Source: Phytomonas francai (lineage: Eukaryota > Euglenozoa > Kinetoplastea > Trypanosomatida > Trypanosomatidae). From it: a DNA stretch of 64,000 bases. The stretch is from positions 1,369,842 to 1,433,841 of the forward strand of contig MJCC01000004.1 of assembly GCA_001766655.1 (NCBI GenBank), read 5' to 3'. This document shows, piece by piece, positions 31,503 to 41,095 of this stretch. A program made the position numbers and the translations under genes. The notes under the pieces are model-generated. The model worked only from the letters and a program-made list of their open reading frames with translations, was not told where the DNA came from and searched no databases. Within the stretch, counting starts at the first letter, position 1. Each line of letters opens with the position of its first letter.

Positions 31503-32371
31503 CCGCGTGGGGAACTCGTTAAGTCCCTGAAGGGTGGCGTGTTGCAGCCTTCTGATTTTCCTTGACGTGCTCAGCGGTGAATCCGGAGGGGCTCAGGGAG
31601 GATGTCGTGAATAAGGGACACACGGAGGTGCCTCGATTATGGCTTTTCTCCCTGAAGAAGGGAATGTGATGATCCTTGGGGGGAAAGCCAAGAAATTCGC
31701 GAGGCGCCATAAGGCCACAAGACCCTAAAGCGAAGTATTGCCAATTTAAAACAAATCAGGGCATAGGCACAATAAAAAAAATTAACTATGGTACTCTAAG
31801 GCGTGAGATAGAGTATGAGAAAAAGAGAGAGAAAGGTCCCCAACTAGGGAGTTTCGCAAGGTTCGTGATTATTTTAATAGGATAAAAATAAAGAAATGTT
31901 CTACTTTGGTGTACCTCCCAGACTGCAGGATCGCTCTGGCGATTAAGATGCAAAGACTAATATTACCTTCTATATGAAGGCGAACTCGTTCCTACAGAGG
32001 CTCAGTTGCTGAGCTTAGATAATCATCATCATCATCATCATCATTTTCATAAAAAACAAGTTTAAATTTATGAATGTATACATATAGTTATAAAATTTTA
32101 TTGAATCCTCTAAACATGAGCTCCTGCATGGTACCCTTAATTCATGTTTCTTTTTTCACCACATAGTAAGCCGAAATTGAACTAAAGGGGATATTTAGAA
32201 CCTTAAAAACTATTCATAGTGGGAGGAGGAGTCGAATTAAGTTATAACATAGTACGGGGAAACGAATATAAAGTTGGAGTCTGATCTTCCCATACAAATA
32301 AATATTGAAACACTCATAGGGTCGCTGCCACAGGTATATCCTTTGCCTAGAATATACTAGTACTAATATCA
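31503..32371. other. Intergenic spacer
   Basis: 869 nt. It includes an (ATC)n tract at 32022-32044. An open frame at 31676-31885 has no recognisable domain and is not supported. Confidence 0.6.
32022..32044. repeat. (ATC)n microsatellite
   Basis: About 7.7 copies of ATC. Confidence 0.9.
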
Positions 32372-32650
32372 ATGGGGAGGAGTAATAATCAGTTGAGGGC
32401 CACCGCGAAGTTGAAAAACAAGAACTTCATACCAAAGCAGGTCAAAAGCAAGACTCGCAACCAGTATCGAAAATTGAAAATATTGAAGGCTAAGAAAGGG
32501 GACAACTTCATGCACAAGAAGCTTTCATATAACATGATACGCGGTCAGGACGGAAAGGTCAAACGCCGCAAATTTCGCGCAACCGGAGGCAACCATAGCG
32601 GTGCGGCCAATAGGGCTTCTGCGGGCAGAGGGAAATCTAAAGGCAAGTAG
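32372..32650 (+). CDS. Small, strongly basic protein, function unknown
   Basis: 92 residues, nearly a third of them Lys or Arg, with almost no acidic residues (NNQLRATAKLKNKNF, KTRNQYRKLKILKAKK, KVKRRKFRATGG). The C-terminus is Gly/Ser/Ala/Lys-rich. Codon use and composition differ sharply from the AT-rich spacer around it, and an ATG with clean flanks starts the frame, so it is likely a real gene. Composition suggests RNA or ribosome contact, or a nucleolar role, but no family is recognised. Confidence 0.65.
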   Translation: MGRSNNQLRATAKLKNKNFIPKQVKSKTRNQYRKLKILKAKKGDNFMHKKLSYNMIRGQDGKVKRRKFRATGGNHSGAANRASAGRGKSKGK

Positions 32651-32912
32651 AAGGTGAAGCGAATCGAACATGTGCGTGGATATTGAACTCGATGCACAAA
32701 TTGTATAATCATAATTATTCATCATAATTGGTGTTACTTTGATACGATGCGCAGATAAATAAATCTAAGATCTTCTTTACCGCGAAGGAAACCTCGATGT
32801 TCGAATGTGCAGTTTTTTCCACCATGTAGGGAAAAATTGCGATCTCTGAGCTCATGCATTATGATTCTCTTTCCTCATTTTAAGTTTAAGAGGCTCAAGC
32901 ATAGGGCGTCCG

Positions 32913-35180
32913 ATGATTCGGCGGTGTGTTTGTTCGCTTATGCCGCTTGTTGAGGCGAGAAGCCTTTTTTTCGATGAACTCGGAAGGCCCCTGCCACAAC
33001 TCACGGCCCCCCTACCGCGTGTATTAGAGGCCCTTGGGGAGCATTACGCACCTTCTTCTGGGGGTGAGGCCTTTGTTGAGGCCGCGATGCGGCACCTCGT
33101 TCAGTTAGATCGGAGCGATGCGGATTCGAGGGCGATCGCGGCGTGGGGTCAGGCCGCGGGCGGGGGGGGGGGCCGGATGGTTTTGGAGCTCATGCGGGCC
33201 TACCCGCACAGCCCCGCGGTGCGCGCGTTGAGCTGCCGCTGCCTGGCGAACCTTTCTCAGCTTTCGGCGCCCTCCCGCGGCGAGGACGGCCTCGCGGAGT
33301 CGTTGGTGCGGGAGGGAGCCGTCGAACAGGCCCTCGGGACCGCCGCGATGGCGGCCCGGCTGAGCGGGCGCGGGCGCTGCTGGGCCGCACTGGCGGTGTT
33401 GAATTTGATTTGCCTCTCGCGCACGGGCCTCGCGCGGGCCGCCGCCTCCGGCGCGGAGGCCGTGCTCTCAGACCTTTTATGCACCGTTATGGAGGCCCGC
33501 GAGGGCGACGTGGAGGGCGACTTGGCTAGCCCCACGCAGGAAAAGCACGGCGCGCGGCAGGGTGCGGACGCGGGGTTGCCTACTCTTGGGCGAGAAGTCT
33601 GTATCGCGTTGGACGCCGCTCTAGGAGCCCTAACAGCGGTTCTCGCGGCTGAGGCGCCGGAGAACGCGCAGGGGATTTCCTACAACCATGAAAAGGTCGG
33701 CTACGCTACCGTGGACGCGATCGCGCGCGCGCTGCTCTTGTCTTCCACCCTGCTATGCCACATCGCGCGGAGCGACGGCGATCCCTGCGCTTCGTTCCCT
33801 CCGCAGCGGGGCATTGTCGTGAGCTTTCCGGACCTCTCCCCTCGCCGTCAAACCGCCATAATCACGTTGATGCCTCTCCTGCACAAGGCGTGGATGGCGC
33901 TTTGCGCTATATGTGGCCGCGTGGAAAACGTCCCGATGGTGTGCGAGTCCCTTTACGCAGCCTCCAGCGCGAGTGAGGGTGGGGAATCCGGGGAAGGGAA
34001 TGTGGGGCCGGTGGGGCCGCCATCGGGGAATTCGGCCTCCCGACGGCACGTCACGTCCTCCCTCTCACGCGTTGTGGAGGCGGCGCGGTTTTTAGTTTCA
34101 GAGCTGGAGGGGCTGCAGGGCGTGGGCGATGTGGAGTTGTCGAGTCTACAGCTCGAGCTGAGCCAATCCGTGATGGAGTGCGTGGATCACCTGACCGCGA
34201 CTCGAACAGACGTGCCGACGCGTGGGTTGCCGAATTCCACCACCACCACCGCGTCGGATGCGGTGGGTCGGGAAAACGACAGCGATGGCGTCTCGAAGTT
34301 TCTCCCTATTCCGGCGGTGCTGAGCGTGATGGAGGTGTGCGCCTCGGGCGACCTCAGTTGTATGGCCCTTTCGACGGCCGTCCGGCTGCACGCCGATTTA
34401 CGATCCACCCCCCACAGCGAAGGCGCGGGGTTGCCCGGGTCGGACGTCGCTTGCCTACAGCCGTGGGATGTGGACGGCTTCCGTTTACTCTGCCGGGCGA
34501 TCTCGGTGCTCAATCATTTGGCGGGGGCTAACGATGAGATCGCGCGATCGGCCAACGCGGTGGCGGCCCTGCAGGTTATATTGCGCGGCACCCTTGACGG
34601 GATGGATGCTGTGGCGTGCCGGTACGCTCGCGGCGACGGCGCCCCCGAGGGGGATCTCGCCGAGCTCTTTCGGACCGCCGCCGAATCCCCTGAGGCTGGC
34701 GACGAAGTGGATGGGGAGGGGCGCCCGTCAGGCCTCCAAACAACCCCCGGCGAGGGGAAGGAGCCGCCGCTGCGGCTTTTTTTTACGCAACAGATGGAGT
34801 TGGTGGCGCGAATCTACGCGGTCCTGTCGAGCGTGCTCCAGGCGCCGAGTGGGGTATGTACCCTCGTGGAGCTCAACGCGATGGACACCGTCAAGGAGGT
34901 GCAGCGCTGCCTGCACGAGGTCTACGCTCCTGCGATGAGGAGGGCAATAAAGGGCGAGGAAGCCGACGCGACGGCTCCTACATTCCCCAAGGAGACGGAC
35001 CACGCTACGACGGTGGTAGAAGTGGACGCGCACAGTGTACCTCACGCGACGTGGAAGCTCAGCAGACTTGAGGACTCTGTGCACCACCTTGTGGAGTTTG
35101 GTGACAGGTTGGTTTCCCATTTTCAGATGGTAAGCAAGGCTCCTTCTGGTGGCGCAGACCCTGTAAAACGCGACACATGA
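32913..35180 (+). CDS. Armadillo/HEAT-like helical repeat protein
   Basis: 755 residues. Residues about 30-270 contain helical repeats of armadillo style: VLELMRAYPHSPAVRAL followed by SCRCLANLSQLS, then VREGAVEQALGTAAMAA and GRCWAALAVLNLICLS, then VLSDLLCTVMEA. Similar helices recur at about 440-570 (VLSVMEVCASGDLSCMAL, FRLLCRAISVLNHLAG, ANAVAALQVILRG) and near 610-660. The pattern is Leu/Ala-rich pairs of helices with LxNL-type turns. Such proteins act as scaffolds, often in the cytoskeleton or flagellum of protists. No catalytic motif is seen. A Gly run (GGGGG, about residue 86) coincides with a G homopolymer at about 33163-33172, where a sequencing indel is possible. M11 is an alternative start. 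Confidence 0.6.
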   Translation: MIRRCVCSLMPLVEARSLFFDELGRPLPQLTAPLPRVLEALGEHYAPSSGGEAFVEAAMRHLVQLDRSDADSRAIAAWGQAAGGGGGRMVLELMRAYPHSPAVRALSCRCLANLSQLSAPSRGEDGLAESLVREGAVEQALGTAAMAARLSGRGRCWAALAVLNLICLSRTGLARAAASGAEAVLSDLLCTVMEAREGDVEGDLASPTQEKHGARQGADAGLPTLGREVCIALDAALGALTAVLAAEAPENAQGISYNHEKVGYATVDAIARALLLSSTLLCHIARSDGDPCASFPPQRGIVVSFPDLSPRRQTAIITLMPLLHKAWMALCAICGRVENVPMVCESLYAASSASEGGESGEGNVGPVGPPSGNSASRRHVTSSLSRVVEAARFLVSELEGLQGVGDVELSSLQLELSQSVMECVDHLTATRTDVPTRGLPNSTTTTASDAVGRENDSDGVSKFLPIPAVLSVMEVCASGDLSCMALSTAVRLHADLRSTPHSEGAGLPGSDVACLQPWDVDGFRLLCRAISVLNHLAGANDEIARSANAVAALQVILRGTLDGMDAVACRYARGDGAPEGDLAELFRTAAESPEAGDEVDGEGRPSGLQTTPGEGKEPPLRLFFTQQMELVARIYAVLSSVLQAPSGVCTLVELNAMDTVKEVQRCLHEVYAPAMRRAIKGEEADATAPTFPKETDHATTVVEVDAHSVPHATWKLSRLEDSVHHLVEFGDRLVSHFQMVSKAPSGGADPVKRDT

Positions 35181-35681
35181 GTCTCTAACAGGACTGTTTA
35201 TTTGACCGAGGTGTTTCACATCAGAATGAAAAAGGCACAAAAATATGGCGTGACGATAGCTATCACATCTCTGTCTGGTGTCCTTCGACGTTACTTCATT
35301 TTTCTCTTTGAAGTACCATGTAGACAGTGTGCGATAGTGTTTTTGGTGTGGGTTCATTCTGTTATTTCTCCACATTTTGTTGTGGAATGAGAAATAATTT
35401 CAACTTTGGATAACGAAACCGTGAGGCAACAGGCATAAATCGATAAAACTTTCTTTGTAGCGTTGTATCCCTTTCTGGCATATGTTTTGTGAATCTTGCC
35501 ACGAATGGGTTATTTTCTGCTGTTTTTTTTTTTTTTAAGGTTTCCACTACTAATATTTTTAGATTCATTCACTCCCCTCCTCCCTCCCTTCTCCACATGG
35601 ATTGTATTCGATGCCAGACATGAATATTCCCACATTTTGACAAAAGGAAGACAACCCCCTTGATTCTTGTATATAAGGCGC
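35181..35681. other. Intergenic spacer
   Basis: 501 nt with a T16 run near 35522-35537 and pyrimidine tracts (35570-35590) that fit a trans-splice acceptor region. No gene is supported. Confidence 0.55.
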
Positions 35682-37394
35682 ATGAATAGCGAGATATTAT
35701 GGGTCTCCTCAGAGCCCACTGCAATCCCCTCACCTTACGAGCTTGAGAACAGGGACGACGACGGTAACCTTCAGACCCTTCATGCCCTTGAGGACTCCAT
35801 TTACACGACCGAAAAGTCTTTTAAGCAGGCCGTGCAGGAGTACGCGGCGGACCTCCTGCGGCTTCAGGCGAGCCTGCGTGGTGGCGGCGGTCTCGTCGGG
35901 GCGTTCGCGGACCCCCTGGACCTCGCCGCGGCTGGCGTATTGACGCCCAGACCTCGGGAAAGGCCGGGCTGCGGGGGGCCTGATGTGGAGCCGACCGCGA
36001 GCCCCACCTCCCCACCCCCTCCGCGGACGGCGATCGCCGCGGCGGTGGCCGACGCGCGAGGCCGCGCCGCCTTTTACCGACGCCAGGCGGCCCTCGCGCG
36101 CGTGGAGTACCGTCTGGCGGGGCTCTGGGCGCGGTTCGTCGAGCCGTGGTATCGCGAGCGGGTCTACGCGGGGTTTTTCCTCCCGACGATGCGGCGCCTG
36201 CGCGGGCTTTCCCGACGGGTGGAGAGGGCCCATGCGCGGCTGAAAGGGCGCTACGCCCCGCCTGGTCTGCTCGCGCGCGGGCTTTCGTGCGGGCGGCCCG
36301 CCGAGGGGTCCGCCCTTTCCGAACGGGATTCGCAGGGGGGCGGGGAAGTTGGGCCTCGCGCCGCGCGGCGCCCGCTCGCGGATCTTCTGCGGCTGCTTCT
36401 TCAGGTGGTGCCGGAGTCGGCCGCGGCGCTGGAGGCCGACGCCGCGCGGCGGGACGTCCTCCTCTTTCAGCTCTTCCTCCCTGCCGCGCTTGAGGGGGAG
36501 GGGGGGCCCTCCGCGGCGGCGGTCCACTCCCTCCTCGCGCGGCCCGCACCCGTCGACGACAACCACGACGATAGCGCCCCCCCCCTTCACGCCCTCCGAC
36601 GTCTCCTGCGGCGGCCGGCTGTCCATTTCGACGACCCCGGCGCCGTGGACGAGGGCCCCCGCCAGCTTCTGGCCCTCGCCTTCCTGGCGTGGGAGGGCTC
36701 GCGGGGGGCGTTGGCGTCCCGCGAGGCCTCCTCGTCTTCCTCTCCCGATCCGCTGCCCTACCAACGCGTCTTACTGGCACTTCTCCGCTACCTCGGCGGG
36801 CTACATGCGCATCTGCAGTATTGCTTAGGCCTTATATCCTCGTCTTTTCCCTTGGCCAGACAAGGGACTGGGTGTTCGCTTCTCGTCGAGAGTGGGGGGC
36901 GGGTTCCCAAGGGGGGGGGCGGCGATTGCGCTTCCAACACCAACACATGGCCTCAGCGCGCGGAGGGTTTGCTGAACGCCCCTTCCTGGCGTGCACGGTG
37001 GGGTGCTACGCCAGGGGCCTCAGGTTCAATCCCGCCCTCATGGCATGACCTTTTGCGCAACGTCAAGGACATGACAGCGACGGTGACTGTGGCCATGCCG
37101 GAGAAGGAGGACGAGAGAAGAGAAGAGGAGGAGATGCGGGAGTTGAAAGAGGCATTTGATGTATGCTGCTTTGCGTGGATGCAGATGCTGCAGGGTGCCT
37201 CTCGGGCCGTTGGATCAGATGACGACAGGAAACAGAGACGCCTACACGATGGCGAAGCTGGGTTAAACGCATGCGACGCTGAGGTAAATTCCATGCAGAT
37301 GGAGATTCACATGCTGTACGAGTGGGAACGTGCAGTACAGAGGAATTTTCAAAATACTGAAATGCGGTGGCGGGAGGAAACGCTTCAAGGATGA
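35682..37394 (+). CDS. Helical protein, not recognised
   Basis: 570 residues from the first ATG (35682); an in-frame TTG at 35667 is not a likely start. Residues 30-65 form an amphipathic helix (LEDSIYTTEKSFKQAVQEYAADLLRLQASL). Further helices lie at about 115-185 (RAAFYRRQAALARVEYRLAGLWARFVEPWY) and at the C-terminus (about 470-570, Glu-rich). The middle is Ala/Arg/Pro-rich because the DNA there (35840-36780) is extremely GC-rich, and long frames are open on both strands. The + frame is chosen because it alone continues into normal-composition sequence at both ends, with an ATG and a sensible stop. No domain is recognised; a coiled-coil or structural role is a guess. Confidence 0.55.
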   Translation: MNSEILWVSSEPTAIPSPYELENRDDDGNLQTLHALEDSIYTTEKSFKQAVQEYAADLLRLQASLRGGGGLVGAFADPLDLAAAGVLTPRPRERPGCGGPDVEPTASPTSPPPPRTAIAAAVADARGRAAFYRRQAALARVEYRLAGLWARFVEPWYRERVYAGFFLPTMRRLRGLSRRVERAHARLKGRYAPPGLLARGLSCGRPAEGSALSERDSQGGGEVGPRAARRPLADLLRLLLQVVPESAAALEADAARRDVLLFQLFLPAALEGEGGPSAAAVHSLLARPAPVDDNHDDSAPPLHALRRLLRRPAVHFDDPGAVDEGPRQLLALAFLAWEGSRGALASREASSSSSPDPLPYQRVLLALLRYLGGLHAHLQYCLGLISSSFPLARQGTGCSLLVESGGRVPKGGGGDCASNTNTWPQRAEGLLNAPSWRARWGATPGASGSIPPSWHDLLRNVKDMTATVTVAMPEKEDERREEEEMRELKEAFDVCCFAWMQMLQGASRAVGSDDDRKQRRLHDGEAGLNACDAEVNSMQMEIHMLYEWERAVQRNFQNTEMRWREETLQG

Positions 37395-37542
37395 CGAATG
37401 TTGATAGCGGGGGATGGAGGGTACAGGATGTCCATGTGTATTTAGTTTGGTACAGTAAGACTATTTTATCCCCTTCACTTGACATCAAACACCTTGGTGT
37501 AATCGTTCGTATTACTATATATACTACTCTATATTTCTGCTG

Positions 37543-37576
37543 TATTATTCACCATCCATATGGATGGTGAATAATA
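37543..37576. repeat. Perfect 34-bp palindrome (17-bp arms, no spacer)
   Basis: The left arm TATTATTCACCATCCAT is followed directly by its exact reverse complement. It lies about 150 nt downstream of the stop at 37394, probably in the 3' UTR or spacer. As RNA it would form a strong hairpin closing at the ATAT centre. Confidence 0.95.
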
Positions 37577-37970
37577 ATATTGTCACCTCAAAAATGGCAA
37601 AGGTTTGCATACCAAACCGATCCTTTTCTTTGCTGTTCACATTGTGTATGGTACCGATTTTACCGTGTTTCGATTGTTTTTTTTTCGCGTAGATCTATGT
37701 TTGAGTGCGCAGGTGATCCTTATTCATTTGCCTTTCTCATTTTCCTATAGTTTTTTTTAATGCCACTTCACAAAAAAGTCTTTAACTTTTATCAGCTACT
37801 CTAACGCAGGCAAACATTAGCTAAAGAAGTGGTTGGACCCGAAAAGGGGCTGTGACTGAGTGGAGCTGGCGAGGATCTCCTTTCTTGTTATTATTGCACG
37901 TGTTTTCCCCATTGCAGGAAAAGAAAGAGGTGCGAGACTACCTAATAAGAACAAAACTGCGATCGAATAA

Positions 37971-37980
37971 GTTTTTTTAG
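37971..37980 (+). promoter_or_regulatory. Probable trans-splice acceptor for the pseudokinase gene
   Basis: G, T7, then AG at 37979-37980, 50 nt before the ATG at 38030. Inferred from position and composition. Confidence 0.45.
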
Positions 37981-38029
37981 GAGTCATTCTGTATATAACA
38001 AATAACAAACTACATATATAAGTAGATAT

Positions 38030-41000
38030 ATGGGGTGCTATACGTCAAGGTTTAGGGATCAATCTGATGTAATAAGAATCTCTAAAAAAAAAGTGAAAAA
38101 AAACAAGCTGAAAAAAGATCTTTACGCACCATTTGAGCCGGATGATGCACTTTCCAAGGCCTATTTCGACAATATTCATGCCCTACGTAGTGAGGGCGTG
38201 AGGTATGGCATACTCGAGGAGGCCACTTCAGATTCCTTCCAACAAGAGCTCAACAATCCAACAGTGGATTTCAGATTGGCTAAACCGTCACGTTCCTTTA
38301 CCCAGTGCAGGGAAAAAGGTGTGTTGAAAAGTATTGAAGTGGAAAACGACAAAGGGAAAGCAGCGGACCCTGACTGCGGCCCCCTCTCTCCACGACCGTT
38401 TCATACAGCAGAGACGACAACTGCATTTTACTGCTTCCCACTCAGCATGCTTTCGCCGATTAGTGAGGGCAAACTCGTTTGTATGCGGCTCGCTACTATG
38501 GTTCTGAGCATGGAACGACGTGACCCCACCCTTAGGATTTCGAGTGCATCGGAGCCCTCGTCGGAGGAACCTGCAGTGGCAGCTCTCCTCGCTAACAAAA
38601 TCCGCAGTTTGTATGCCAACAACGACGAGGGAGTTGTCTATGCCCGGGAGGTGCTAATGAAGCGTGGGGGGACAAACTTAGACCAGGCAAACGTGCAATT
38701 GCACCCATCCACGGACTCCCTCACACAGCATGAGCCTCCCCCTTCGTCTTCTTTTTATTCGTATTTTGTCCATAGCTCCAAAAGGGACCGAAGGAGGTCG
38801 AATCAGCATCACCTGCAACCGGTACGCCGCTTCTTGGTTGCTGCAAAGGAGATAAGGTTCACAACAGAGCACCCTCGCGAGAAGGTGCTTAAGCATCTTT
38901 GGAATCACATGCGCCGCTGGTCCGACCTCTCTGCGCACAGCCTATTCCTTTTGCGGTACCTACATATGGAGTGTATTCATGTGAACGAAGTAGAGTCCTT
39001 ACCCTTTTCCAACAGTGGTCTTTCCTCTCAAAACGCATCGGAGGTACGTTGCATGGGAGCTAAAAGAGACAAGGGAAAGGGTAGCAAGGGCTCGTTGCTT
39101 AACAGCGACATCTCTCGTGAAGGAATGAAAAAGTGTCTGAAACCTTCTCTCACTGATTCAGCATGTCCTGTGTCCTGTGGGGTCACTGGAGTTCGGATAT
39201 ATACAGAGCTTGTCAGGCATGGCACCCTGCATACTCTCAAAACACGTGAAATGCCTTCCCTTTATGGGCGGAGTTATCTTCACGAGCTAACGGCGCGCGT
39301 GTGTATGCGGGATGTCCTACTCGGGCTTTTTTTTATACACGAAAACGGTGAATTGCAGCGCGAGCTTAGTGCACGTAGCATCTTTTTGCGCCAACCTGTT
39401 TGCTCTGTATACAAGACATATTTCCCTGCTTACATATCCGAAGTCCCTGCCGGGGACCTTTCTCTGGTCCCTCCAAAAAAGTTCAGAAGCGTCCTGAGGC
39501 TCTTAGATCCTAAACCCTCGATGCTCCAAGAGCAGCAGGGAGATCCCTCATCAAGTTTCGATACGCCCACGCCATTCGGCTCCTTTCACGAGGACCAAGA
39601 GAATAACCCCTGCAACAGTGTTCGTAGCGATGATTTGGTGAACAAGTCGTTTGAGCGCAGCAACCCAAAGTTCATGACCTCGGGCAGCGGCGAAATCATA
39701 AATCCGGACAGCTCGTTGATGAATAACACACTTCCGAATGCCAACAAGTCGGTTGGATTTAAATTAACGCGAAGTACAGTTTTCAACAAATGGAATAAAA
39801 ACAGCTCGCTCTCTAATAAGAGCCGCAGTTCGGTCATTGCCAGTTCCATCAAGGCCAATGGTCGACAGAGGCAGGAGATCCCGACCCAGAGTTCCTTGTC
39901 CACTCCAAACTCTGCACCAGTTCAGAATAACTGCGGGGGTGAGGCTGGCGTGCGCCTTGCCGGACGCATGCCTCGTTTTCCTTTTTCGCGGGGCCAAGGC
40001 GAGCGGTGTTGGGATAGCCTGGCCTTCCGTCAGGTTGAACAGATTTATGGCCTTGAGGAATGCGATCCACCTCGAGTTCCCTTTATGCCCACCGAGTTCG
40101 CAGACCTGCGGGGAAACGTGCATGACAGCAGCGAAGCAGAAGCCTTGCCCATGTCGGAGACCGTGAAAAGCCCTCTGAAGGTTGATAGCTTCGCTTCGAT
40201 TTACTCGACTCGCTGCGCGGACGCAGCGCTCCCTGTGGGTAGGGTGGGCAACCAGGGCCAAAAAGCCACCCCGAGAGTTGTCTGCCTGCTAACCACACCC
40301 AGCTCTGCCCCGCCGCCGCTGCTGCTTGCGCCGCCCTGCAACGACCAACTTCTCTCCGGAGGACGACATAGTTCAAGCATCCGTCGTCTTAGCGTCACCG
40401 GGGCCCGGAACGACCACCTGCATTCCAGTCGCCGGCCCACCATGGTCCACGACGCTGGGCGGAAAGACCACTCAGCCTCTACGGCATCGCCCGAGGCGAG
40501 CTGGGGCCGCCCGTGCCGGGACCGCTCGCTGATCCGGCTTTCCCAGAGCTCCGCGATCCGGCGCTGCATGGCGCTCCGCCGGGGCTCGCTTGACGAGGTC
40601 GCCCCGGCGTCCTTCATGAGCGTCGCGCACGCGGCGCCGGAGGTCCTCGCGCGCGGGCAGTTCAGCCCCGCGAGCGACATCTACGCGTTCGCGATGACCT
40701 TCGTCGAGCTCGTGACGCCGGCGGCGCGGGCCCGGGCGACGGCGCCGCCCTCCTGTGACGGGCCCGCGGACGTGGCGCTGCCGGGGCAGCTCTCGGACGC
40801 CTGCCGGGAGATGCTCCGCGCGTGCCTGCATCCCGACCCGCAGCGGCGGCCGACGGCGCTGGAGCTGTTACAGGGCAAGTACTTCCTGCTGGGGGGGTGG
40901 ATCGGGCCGCGGGCGGGGGAGGGGGGGGGGCCCCCCGCGGGCGACCTCGACGTGCGGCTCCCGGAGAGGCCCTGGGGCGGCGACGTGTGCTTCGAGGCGG

Positions 41001-41095
41001 TCGCGCAGGAGGCCGGGTTTCCGGTCCTGCCGTCCGACTTCTACGCCCCCCTCCCAGGGATCGCGCCTCAGGCCTTGAACATGGGATCGCTATAG
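38030..41095 (+). CDS. Probable N-myristoylated/palmitoylated pseudokinase
   Basis: 1,021 residues. The N-terminus MGCYTSRF has Gly2 for N-myristoylation and Cys3 for palmitoylation, a dual-acylation signal common on trypanosomatid flagellar and pellicular membrane proteins. A basic stretch (KKKVKKNKLKKD) follows. The kinase C-lobe is recognisable: AAPEVLARGQFSPASDIYAFAMTFVEL (APE Glu at 871, helix-F Asp at 883) and CLHPDPQRRPTALELLQGKYF (Arg at 940). The catalytic loop reads LQRELSARSIFL at 442-453 where HRDLKxxNIxL is expected, so catalytic Asp is Glu445 and the Asn is Ser450. The DFG position appears to be DPK (493-495). About 370 low-complexity residues separate that from APE. Catalysis is therefore unlikely; a scaffold role at the membrane is inferred. 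The 3' end lies in a very GC-rich patch. Confidence 0.75.
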   Translation: MGCYTSRFRDQSDVIRISKKKVKKNKLKKDLYAPFEPDDALSKAYFDNIHALRSEGVRYGILEEATSDSFQQELNNPTVDFRLAKPSRSFTQCREKGVLKSIEVENDKGKAADPDCGPLSPRPFHTAETTTAFYCFPLSMLSPISEGKLVCMRLATMVLSMERRDPTLRISSASEPSSEEPAVAALLANKIRSLYANNDEGVVYAREVLMKRGGTNLDQANVQLHPSTDSLTQHEPPPSSSFYSYFVHSSKRDRRRSNQHHLQPVRRFLVAAKEIRFTTEHPREKVLKHLWNHMRRWSDLSAHSLFLLRYLHMECIHVNEVESLPFSNSGLSSQNASEVRCMGAKRDKGKGSKGSLLNSDISREGMKKCLKPSLTDSACPVSCGVTGVRIYTELVRHGTLHTLKTREMPSLYGRSYLHELTARVCMRDVLLGLFFIHENGELQRELSARSIFLRQPVCSVYKTYFPAYISEVPAGDLSLVPPKKFRSVLRLLDPKPSMLQEQQGDPSSSFDTPTPFGSFHEDQENNPCNSVRSDDLVNKSFERSNPKFMTSGSGEIINPDSSLMNNTLPNANKSVGFKLTRSTVFNKWNKNSSLSNKSRSSVIASSIKANGRQRQEIPTQSSLSTPNSAPVQNNCGGEAGVRLAGRMPRFPFSRGQGERCWDSLAFRQVEQIYGLEECDPPRVPFMPTEFADLRGNVHDSSEAEALPMSETVKSPLKVDSFASIYSTRCADAALPVGRVGNQGQKATPRVVCLLTTPSSAPPPLLLAPPCNDQLLSGGRHSSSIRRLSVTGARNDHLHSSRRPTMVHDAGRKDHSASTASPEASWGRPCRDRSLIRLSQSSAIRRCMALRRGSLDEVAPASFMSVAHAAPEVLARGQFSPASDIYAFAMTFVELVTPAARARATAPPSCDGPADVALPGQLSDACREMLRACLHPDPQRRPTALELLQGKYFLLGGWIGPRAGEGGGPPAGDLDVRLPERPWGGDVCFEAVAQEAGFPVLPSDFYAPLPGIAPQALNMGSL

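Larger units (their letters stand above)
37395..38029. other. Intergenic spacer with a long perfect palindrome
   Basis: 635 nt containing the 34-bp palindrome described separately, T runs and a probable splice acceptor at 37971-37980. No gene is supported. Confidence 0.6.

Noticed and set aside
35730..36780. Long minus-strand open frames in the GC-rich patch
   Set aside because: They are Arg/Pro/Gly-rich mirrors of the + strand gene. Stops are scarce in all frames of GC-rich DNA, and neither frame extends beyond the patch.
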